The position numbers were made by a program, and so were the translations under genes. Positions 1 to 4,244 of a stretch of 8,834 nucleotides of DNA are shown one piece after another. The DNA lies in contig JAENVT010000200.1 in NCBI GenBank assembly GCA_016650435.1, positions 1 through 8,834 on the forward strand. Direction: 5' to 3'. Origin of the DNA: Ilumatobacteraceae bacterium. GTDB taxonomy: Bacteria; Actinomycetota; Acidimicrobiia; Acidimicrobiales; Ilumatobacteraceae. Position 1 is the stretch's first letter; each line of letters begins with the position of its first letter. A model generated the notes under the pieces. That model was given only the letters and a program-made list of their open reading frames with translations, did not search any database and was not told the origin of the DNA.

Positions 1-149
1 GATACTTCGGGGAATCGACCTCGGACCTTGGTGATCATCAGGTGCCGGCCGATGAACTCGACAGTGGTGTGCATCGGGTCGATCGTGTACAGGCCGGCGA
101 CGGGGATCTCGCGGTCGTCGTGGGTGCGCAGGATGCTCAGTTGTGTCAT
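1..149 (-). CDS. YceI-family protein, N-terminal part (cut by window edge)
   Basis: Only the first 49 codons are inside the window; the gene continues past base 1. The start ATG (147-149) follows a good ribosome site, AAGGAG, at 157-162. The visible protein reads as a short leader and then YTIDPMHTTVEFIGRHLMIT followed by KVRGRF. This matches the opening of YceI-domain proteins, which have a Tyr/Trp-x-Ile-Asp-Pro-x-His start, a Val-x-Phe strand, an Arg-His-Leu-Met segment and a Val-x-Gly-x-Phe turn. YceI proteins form a lipocalin-like barrel that binds polyisoprenoid-type lipids. There is no signal peptide at the N-terminus, so this copy is probably cytoplasmic. It lies 28 bp downstream of the OsmC-like gene on the same strand, so the two are likely one transcript. 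The family call is firm for so short a fragment; the ligand is unknown. Confidence 0.82.
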   Translation of the reverse strand, partial: MTQLSILRTHDDREIPVAGLYTIDPMHTTVEFIGRHLMITKVRGRFPEV

Positions 150-156
150 TGGGGTA

Positions 157-162
157 CTCCTT
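157..162 (-). promoter_or_regulatory. Ribosome binding site of the YceI-family gene
   Basis: AAGGAG on the minus strand, 7 bases before the ATG at 147-149. It fixes the start of the YceI-family gene and shows it has its own translation signal after the osmC stop. Confidence 0.75.
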
Positions 163-177
163 GTTCGGTGGTGACGT

Positions 178-600
178 TCAGTCGTCGTGGGTTTGGAATG
201 TGGTGGTGATTGGTGTGCCCTCGCGGATCGCGAGCGTGACCGGCGTCCGCTCGGCAATGTCGGCAAGACGTGCGCGTTGCTGCTCGCTCAGGCCAACCGG
301 GACGGTGATTGTTCGCTCGATGACGCGCCGGCCGTCGAGGTCGGCGTCGTAGCGGACCTCGACCTCGATCGTGGCGAGCTCCCAACCTTTGCGTGCCGCG
401 TACATGCGCAGGGTCATCGCCGTGCAAGCGACAAGCCCACTGAGAAGAAGCCCGAATGGTGATGGACCGAGATCGCCGCCGCCCGCGGCAACGGGTTCGT
501 CAGCTATGAGCTGATGAGCGCCGACTCGCACGTCGACGCGGTACTTGGCGGCGGTCGATTCGGTCGAGCCGACGGCGCGGGCGATGTGAACGGTCGTCAC
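178..600 (-). CDS. OsmC/Ohr-family protein
   Basis: This is an OsmC-family protein of about 140 residues, the usual length; the family reduces organic hydroperoxides with a reactive cysteine. With the GTG start at 598-600, the motif GPSPFGLLLSGLVACTAMT lies at about 45-63, with the peroxidatic Cys at 59 at the start of the central helix. The second conserved cysteine of classical Ohr/OsmC (Cys-Pro-Val context) is replaced by Thr 119 in ERTPVTLAI, so a resolving disulfide within the protein is not possible. The C-terminal GTPITTTF is typical of the family. I chose GTG 600 because GGTGG lies 8 bases upstream and the protein then opens as TTVHIARA, as relatives do. In-frame GTG 612 and TTG 615 are alternatives. 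The gene is followed by the YceI-family gene and divergent from a MarR-family gene that probably regulates it. Peroxidase activity is inferred from the family and is less certain without the second cysteine. Confidence 0.88.
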   Translation of the reverse strand: MTTVHIARAVGSTESTAAKYRVDVRVGAHQLIADEPVAAGGGDLGPSPFGLLLSGLVACTAMTLRMYAARKGWELATIEVEVRYDADLDGRRVIERTITVPVGLSEQQRARLADIAERTPVTLAIREGTPITTTFQTHDD

Positions 601-666
601 TGGCAGTACCACCAATGCAGTACGAAGGTCTCAACGGTGATGGCCGGCATGGTTATCGACTCCTGT

Positions 667-681
667 TCAAAAGAGTTTTGA
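667..681. promoter_or_regulatory. Perfect 15-bp palindrome, candidate MarR-family operator
   Basis: TCAAAA-GAG-TTTTGA is a perfect inverted repeat with 6-bp arms and a 3-bp centre, in the gap between the divergent osmC-like and marR-like genes. It would lie just downstream of the predicted osmC transcription start (about +5 to +19), where a bound dimer would block initiation. MarR-family operators are typically 15-20 bp palindromes of this kind. Binding by the adjacent regulator is inferred. Confidence 0.55.
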
Positions 682-691
682 TGACACGTCC

Positions 692-720
692 ACAATACCG
701 GGTGTTTGATGATGCGTCAA
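692..720 (-). promoter_or_regulatory. Predicted promoter of the osmC-yceI transcript
   Basis: On the minus strand TTGACG (715-720) is followed after 17 bases by TATTGT (692-697). These match the primary sigma-factor consensus at 5 of 6 and 4 of 6 positions with ideal spacing. Transcription would start near 685, leaving a leader of about 85 bases before the GTG at 600. The -35 hexamer lies within the palindrome 706-720. The call rests on pattern only. Confidence 0.5.
706..720. promoter_or_regulatory. Imperfect palindrome shared by both divergent promoters
   Basis: TTGATGATGCGTCAA pairs at 5 of 7 symmetric positions (TTGA and TCAA arms plus an inner G-C pair). Read on the plus strand it supplies TTGATG, and on the minus strand TTGACG, both usable as -35 hexamers. 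A MarR-type dimer bound here would occlude both promoters. Confidence 0.45.
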
Positions 721-734
721 CAACGATGTACGGT
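706..734 (+). promoter_or_regulatory. Possible marR promoter giving a leaderless transcript
   Basis: TTGATG (706-711), a 17-base spacer and TACGGT (729-734) form a weak promoter of the TAnnnT type common in actinobacteria. Starting 7 bases after the -10 puts the first transcribed base at about 741, exactly the G of an in-frame GTG. That GTG has no ribosome site, as expected of a leaderless message. Confidence 0.38.
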
Positions 735-740
735 TCGGGC

Positions 741-1202
741 GTGGCAAAACCGCGATGGCTCAACAACCGCCAAGCCGCCGTCTGGCAGGCATACCTCCAC
801 ATGAACCAGCACCTCTATGCCACCTTGGAAGATCAGCTCACCCGCGACGCCGGGTTGTCTGGGGCTGACTACAAGGTGCTCGTGCCGCTTTCGGAAACAC
901 CCGGCGGCGTGCTCCGGGCACGGGAACTTTGTACCGAGATCGGCTGGGACCGCAGTCGCTTGTCGCATCACGTCAGCCGGATGGAAAAACGCGGCCTGGT
1001 CGTCCGCGAGGACTGTGCAGACGACGCTCGCGGCCTGATGTTGCGCCTCACCAGCTCCGGCAGAAAGGCCATCCGGGGCGCTGCACCGAACCACGCCGAA
1101 AGCGTGCAGCAGTACTTCTTCGACTTGGTGTCGGATGAGGAGCTCACAACACTTGCCTCCGTGTTCGACCGTGTGCTCGAGAACCTCCAACGCGAAGGGT
1201 GA
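741..1202 (+). CDS. MarR-family transcriptional regulator
   Basis: This is a MarR-family winged-helix repressor of 153 residues from GTG 741, within the normal 140-165 range. The N-terminal helix begins at PRWLNNRQAAVWQAYLHM. The DNA-binding part follows: LSGADYKVLVPLSE (39-52), the helix-turn-helix around RELCTEIGWDRSRLSHHVSRM (61-81, recognition helix from about 71) and the wing with EDCADDARG (90-98), the usual Asp-x-Arg-Gly wing signature. A C-terminal dimerisation helix ends at LENLQREG. Cysteines at 64 and 92 are present, but the wing cysteine is common in relatives, so redox sensing cannot be claimed. The frame stays open to ATG 726, ATG 681 and ATG 615. I prefer 741, with 726 next, because the upstream part overlaps the palindromes and repeats and does not resemble the family. 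The gene is divergent from the osmC-like gene, so it probably controls that operon and itself; the ligand is unknown. Confidence 0.88.
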   Translation: MAKPRWLNNRQAAVWQAYLHMNQHLYATLEDQLTRDAGLSGADYKVLVPLSETPGGVLRARELCTEIGWDRSRLSHHVSRMEKRGLVVREDCADDARGLMLRLTSSGRKAIRGAAPNHAESVQQYFFDLVSDEELTTLASVFDRVLENLQREG

Positions 1203-1206
1203 TCGG

Positions 1207-1488
1207 TCAGTCGACGGTGTAGTCGATCTCCGTCACGACGACCGACGTGATGTCAGCCAGTTGTACACGACGTCGCGTGGTGGCATCGCTGAACGTTTGC
1301 GGCTCGTACAAGCTGACGATGCCGACCTCCTCGTCGACGTCATGAACGCCCGTGAAGAACTTCTGACCGTCGAACAAGGTCACCTCGACCGCCACACGAG
1401 CCTGTTGAGCAAAACGCAGGTCCTCGACGAATCCCGGCACCCCCAGAGTCTTGCACCGATGTCGTGGTGGACCGCGAGGTCGTGACAT
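1207..1488 (-). CDS. Small protein of unknown function, possible Sm-like beta-barrel
   Basis: I do not recognise this gene. The 93-codon frame ends 4 bp from the convergent marR stop. The region from about residue 19 looks like a real protein: VAVEVTLFDGQKFFTGV, then a stretch with Asp/Glu turns, then RRRVQLADITSVVVTEIDY. The alternating strands with a Leu-x-Asp-Gly turn and a closing Leu-x-Asp-Ile-x-x-Val strand recall small Sm-like barrels or a WYL-type fragment, but this is only a resemblance. The first 16 residues (from ATG 1486-1488) are Arg/Pro rich, overlap a strong stem-loop at 1455-1492 and have no ribosome site. The in-frame GTG at 1438-1440, giving 77 residues, is an equally good start. 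The gene lies 65 bp downstream of the DUF3556 gene on the same strand and could be its last cistron. Confidence 0.5.
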   Translation of the reverse strand: MSRPRGPPRHRCKTLGVPGFVEDLRFAQQARVAVEVTLFDGQKFFTGVHDVDEEVGIVSLYEPQTFSDATTRRRVQLADITSVVVTEIDYTVD

Positions 1489-1492
1489 CGGT
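1455..1492. other. Stem-loop with 9-bp perfect arms
   Basis: ACCGATGTC (1455-1463) and GACATCGGT (1484-1492) are perfect reverse complements. Between them GACC (1470-1473) and GGTC (1478-1481) form a second stem closed by GCGA, a GNRA tetraloop when read on the plus strand. The two stems are joined by an asymmetric internal loop. No T-tract follows on either side, so a standard intrinsic terminator is doubtful. It overlaps the presumed 5' end of the small minus-strand gene and lies about 60 bp after the DUF3556 stop. Confidence 0.55.
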
Positions 1493-1553
1493 CTAGGACG
1501 ATCATGGTTCCGTAAGGTCGGTGATCGTCGTCACGGGATGCTTGCGCCTCAAC
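1489..1553. other. Short intergenic spacer after the transporter operon
   Basis: These 65 bases separate the DUF3556 stop from the small unknown gene. The only structure seen is a weak inverted repeat, GTGA-N6-TCAC, at 1521-1534. No clear promoter, ribosome site or terminator is visible. Confidence 0.4.
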
Positions 1554-3347
1554 TCACACTCGGCCGCCGTTGCCAGGATGGGCGACGCCCGGTGCCACGT
1601 ACCCCGGGCGTGTCCAGGTGACCGTGTGCGGGATCGGGCCGTTAGGAAGCCACGGCTGCTCGTTGAAGGCATCGTCGTTGTGATACCACCCCTTCTCGAC
1701 CGTGCCGAGGGCGGCGTCGATCACCCGGTACTGCACCTTTTTGCTGAAGGCCGGCTGCGACTCGGTCCACGCCACCACGACATCGCCCGGTTCGTATTGG
1801 CATCGCTCCTGAAGCGCCGCGATCAGGCGCTCGTCGAGGCAGTGGCCGTCGCCGAAGTTCCAACCGGTGAGGACATTGCTGACGAACTCGCCCTCGCGTT
1901 GGACCCGATCGTCGAGTCCGGCGGTGTGGCGCATCAGGGCCGAAATGTGCATGCGTCCCATCGGGTGCATCATCCGGAACGCCACCGCCTTCTGAATGAA
2001 GATCTCCGAGATCTCCTTGCCGAACAGCGGCTCGATCTGGTCGATCTGGTTGTCGGCGGCCTTCACGATCTTCTGGTTGATCCGGTCCTCCATCGACTTG
2101 TCGCGGAACGAGAACGTGGCGGCCGCCCAGTTGCCGGCGTATTGCTTCATCCCGACCAGGAACGAGACATACTGCGGCCGAAGTGCTCCGAGGATGATCG
2201 GTGCGAGGGCGACGCACACCACGATCGCCAGCAGGGCTGGATTCATGTCGCCGACCCCGTAGCCAGCACCGGCGGGGAAGTTGGCGAACAGGAATGCCAC
2301 AACGAACATGAAGAACACGTTCCATTCCAACGGCACCGCCAACGGAATCGTGGAGATGATGAAGGTGTGGAGCATCCAGATCGAGACGATGGCGATCCAG
2401 GTCAGCCACGGCCACGGTGAGAACAACAGCACGAGCGGCATCACCAACTCGCAGGTGGTTCCACCGATGTGAGCCAGGGCATGCGTGAGCTTCGATGGCC
2501 GGAGGTCGTTCGGGTAGTCCCTGACCGTCGCCTGCCGGAACCGTTGGGACACCATCCACGGCGTGTTCTGGACCATGATCGCCACCGTCGATGAAAAGCC
2601 GTGCTGCATTTTCGAGAAGCCGGCCCCCATCCAGATCACCACGATGGCGATCTTGGCGCCGACGATCATGTCATGGAAGTTGTGGAACAATCCGAAGTAC
2701 AGCATCGTCGGGACGTACTGTTCGGAACGGGCCGACAGGAACACGACCTTGTCGCGGAGACCCATCAACAGGATCAGGCAGCAGTAGGTCACGAGCGCCC
2801 ATTGGGGCAGCACCCCGGCCGACCCCGCGGGCAGTCCATCGACCTGCGTACCGGACAGGAACATCATCATGATCAGCCAGAACACGATCAGTTTGTAGAG
2901 GCCGGAGTCCCACGGCGTCCGCCTGTTGCCCTTGGTGAACGGGACGTGATTCGGGTACGGAGGGACCCGCAGGGTGTCGTTCTGCCACCAGTACAGGATT
3001 CCCCCGATCGGCGGATCGAAGTGGAACGCCAATGGGCCACACGTCGCGGCCAGCCCCATGATCTCCAGCAGGATCGTCCAGACCATCAGCTTCTGGTACA
3101 GGATCGGCTCGTCCCACCAACCGGCGATGTTGTTGAACTCCAGACCTTTGGTGAATGCGCCGCAGAAGATCAATCCGAACAACGCGTAGTAGAAGATCTT
3201 CCAGACATAGAACATCACCGTTTGCTTCGGGGTGCCGAAGCCGTACTGCACCCAGTGGAGCTGCAGCATCTTCATCCGCGGAAAGAACGGGATCTTGGCG
3301 AAGTCGTCGAGGTCGCCGGGTGGGAGCTCTGCGGTGCGGTAACCCAT
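1554..3347 (-). CDS. DUF3556 family multi-pass membrane protein
   Basis: This 597-residue protein matches the actinobacterial DUF3556 family in length and in its opening: MGYRTAELPP, a phase rich in Pro and Phe, then LHWVQYGFGTPKQ at 30-42. About nine hydrophobic segments follow, near 47-67, 86-104, 150-166, 180-197, 228-246, 301-322, 323-340, 344-358 and 370-388. The last 200 residues are soluble, with FGKEISEIFIQKAVAFRMM at about 442-460 and WNFGDGHCLDERL at 496-508. The segment VIWMGAGFSKMQHGF (237-251) recalls the Gly-x-Ser-Lys motif of HTTM/vitamin-K-carboxylase-like membrane proteins; I infer a distant link only. The family has no established function that I know. The start is secure: AGGAGG lies 9 bases before the ATG. 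The gene sits 6 bp after livF and is probably coupled to it, which suggests a part in uptake or handling of the importer's substrate. There is no signal of frameshift or truncation. Confidence 0.85.
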   Translation of the reverse strand: MGYRTAELPPGDLDDFAKIPFFPRMKMLQLHWVQYGFGTPKQTVMFYVWKIFYYALFGLIFCGAFTKGLEFNNIAGWWDEPILYQKLMVWTILLEIMGLAATCGPLAFHFDPPIGGILYWWQNDTLRVPPYPNHVPFTKGNRRTPWDSGLYKLIVFWLIMMMFLSGTQVDGLPAGSAGVLPQWALVTYCCLILLMGLRDKVVFLSARSEQYVPTMLYFGLFHNFHDMIVGAKIAIVVIWMGAGFSKMQHGFSSTVAIMVQNTPWMVSQRFRQATVRDYPNDLRPSKLTHALAHIGGTTCELVMPLVLLFSPWPWLTWIAIVSIWMLHTFIISTIPLAVPLEWNVFFMFVVAFLFANFPAGAGYGVGDMNPALLAIVVCVALAPIILGALRPQYVSFLVGMKQYAGNWAAATFSFRDKSMEDRINQKIVKAADNQIDQIEPLFGKEISEIFIQKAVAFRMMHPMGRMHISALMRHTAGLDDRVQREGEFVSNVLTGWNFGDGHCLDERLIAALQERCQYEPGDVVVAWTESQPAFSKKVQYRVIDAALGTVEKGWYHNDDAFNEQPWLPNGPIPHTVTWTRPGYVAPGVAHPGNGGRV

Positions 3348-3353
3348 GGTCAG

Positions 3354-4244
3354 TTACCTCCTCGCCTTCTGCGACCAGTCACGCCGCTGCTGTTCGGCGT
3401 CGAAGTAGTACTCATCATCTTCTTCCCTTCTGGTGGAGACGACCTTGCCCGTGAGACGAGCCAACTCGCGCTCGCGCACCCGCAGGCGTTTCCATGCCTT
3501 CTTCTTGTTCTTCCGTCGTAGCCGCTCGAGGTGGTCCTCCTCGGTCTCGGAGGTACCGCGCATGTAGGCCTCCTCGATCTCGCCGAGTCGTTGGATCGCC
3601 TCGGCTGCGGGGAGCTCGAGCAGGATCTGGCCGCGCGCCATCATGTACATCCGGTCCGCGTACTTCAGCGCCTTGTGGGCATGCTGCTCGACGATCAACG
3701 CCCCCGTGCCACGCTCGTCGGCCGCAGTCCGGACCGCGCCGAGCAGGCGGTCGACGATCTTCGGCGCCAAACCGAGCGACAGCTCGTCGGCGAGCAGGAT
3801 CGACGGATTGCGGCTGAGCGCTCGGGCGAGGGCCAGCATCTGTTGCTCGCCGCCGGAGAGCATCCCGCCCCGGACCGAGAGTCGCGATTGCAGCTCCGGG
3901 AACAGCGCCAACGCGCCTTCGACCGAACCCCCACCGATGCGCAGATTGTCGCGGGCCGACATCTTGGTGAACACCAGCCGTTCCTCGGTGACCAGGCCCA
4001 TGCCACCGTCGCGGACGCGTTGGTACATGGGCGTGAAGGTGGGCACGTTGTTGAACATGACGAGTCCGTCGACCGGCGCCAGCTCGCCGGCGATCGTCAG
4101 CAGGGTCGTCGACTTGCCCGCACCGTTGGGGCCGAGCAGGCAGACCACTTCGCCGGGATAGACCGTGAGGTTGACCGCTCGCACCACCTCTCGGCCCAGG
4201 TAGCCGGCCTTGAGGTTGCGGGTCTCCAACAATGGTTGTCTCAT
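3354..4244 (-). CDS. livF: Branched-chain amino acid-type ABC importer ATPase, LivF-like, with C-terminal extension
   Basis: This is the second ATPase subunit of a Liv-type (HAAT) ABC importer, acting at the inner face of the membrane. All ABC motifs are intact in the 296-residue product: Walker A GPNGAGKST (38-46), a LivF-like region LVTEERLVF (84-92), signature LSGGEQQ (129-135), Walker B ILLADELSLGLAP (149-161) with Asp 153 and Glu 154, and the switch His 188 in VEQH. The usual Asp-Glu-Pro is Asp-Glu-Leu here. LivF proteins are normally about 235 residues; this one carries about 66 extra residues from 231, a highly charged stretch (LERLRRKNKKKAWKRL) likely to be helical or coiled coil, then an acidic-aromatic patch EEDDEYYFD. 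The ATG overlaps the livHMG stop as ATGA, and the last codons hold the ribosome site of the DUF3556 gene. The family is certain. The symbol marks the family and not leucine transport, since the substrate cannot be read from an ATPase. Confidence 0.92.
   Translation of the reverse strand: MRQPLLETRNLKAGYLGREVVRAVNLTVYPGEVVCLLGPNGAGKSTTLLTIAGELAPVDGLVMFNNVPTFTPMYQRVRDGGMGLVTEERLVFTKMSARDNLRIGGGSVEGALALFPELQSRLSVRGGMLSGGEQQMLALARALSRNPSILLADELSLGLAPKIVDRLLGAVRTAADERGTGALIVEQHAHKALKYADRMYMMARGQILLELPAAEAIQRLGEIEEAYMRGTSETEEDHLERLRRKNKKKAWKRLRVRERELARLTGKVVSTRREEDDEYYFDAEQQRRDWSQKARR
3357..3362 (-). promoter_or_regulatory. Shine-Dalgarno site of the DUF3556 gene inside the end of livF
   Basis: AGGAGG, a full consensus site, lies 9 bases before the ATG at 3345-3347. 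The same six bases encode the last two Arg codons of livF, immediately before its TAA stop. This argues for coupled translation of the two proteins. Confidence 0.8.

Larger units (their letters stand above)
677..722. repeat. 18-bp direct repeat in the osmC-marR control region
   Basis: TTTGATGACACGTCCACA at 677-694 and TTTGATGATGCGTCAACA at 705-722 agree at 15 of 18 positions, with a 28-bp start-to-start distance. The second copy carries the imperfect palindrome TTGA-N7-TCAA. The first copy begins within the right arm of the perfect palindrome at 667-681. They look like repeated binding sites for one regulator. Confidence 0.5.

Noticed and set aside
615..740. Upstream extension of the marR-like frame to ATG 615, 681 or 726
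   Set aside because: The extra residues do not resemble the MarR family, and the stretch is occupied by palindromes, direct repeats and promoter-like hexamers. ATG 726 remains a fair second choice.
1503..1505. ATG at 1503-1505 as start of a minus-strand protein beginning MIVLDRCHDL
   Set aside because: The frame stops after about 40 codons and differs from the frame of the better-supported small gene, so it gives no credible product.
1521..1534. GTGATCGTCGTCAC inverted repeat after the DUF3556 stop
   Set aside because: Only four outer base pairs match and no T-tract follows, so it is too weak to call a terminator or operator.
1521..2420. Open plus-strand frame of about 300 codons opposite the DUF3556 gene
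   Set aside because: Low-complexity Arg/Asp/His translation and full overlap with a well-supported membrane protein. The similar plus-strand frames at 2601-3521 and 3531-4340 were dropped for the same reason.
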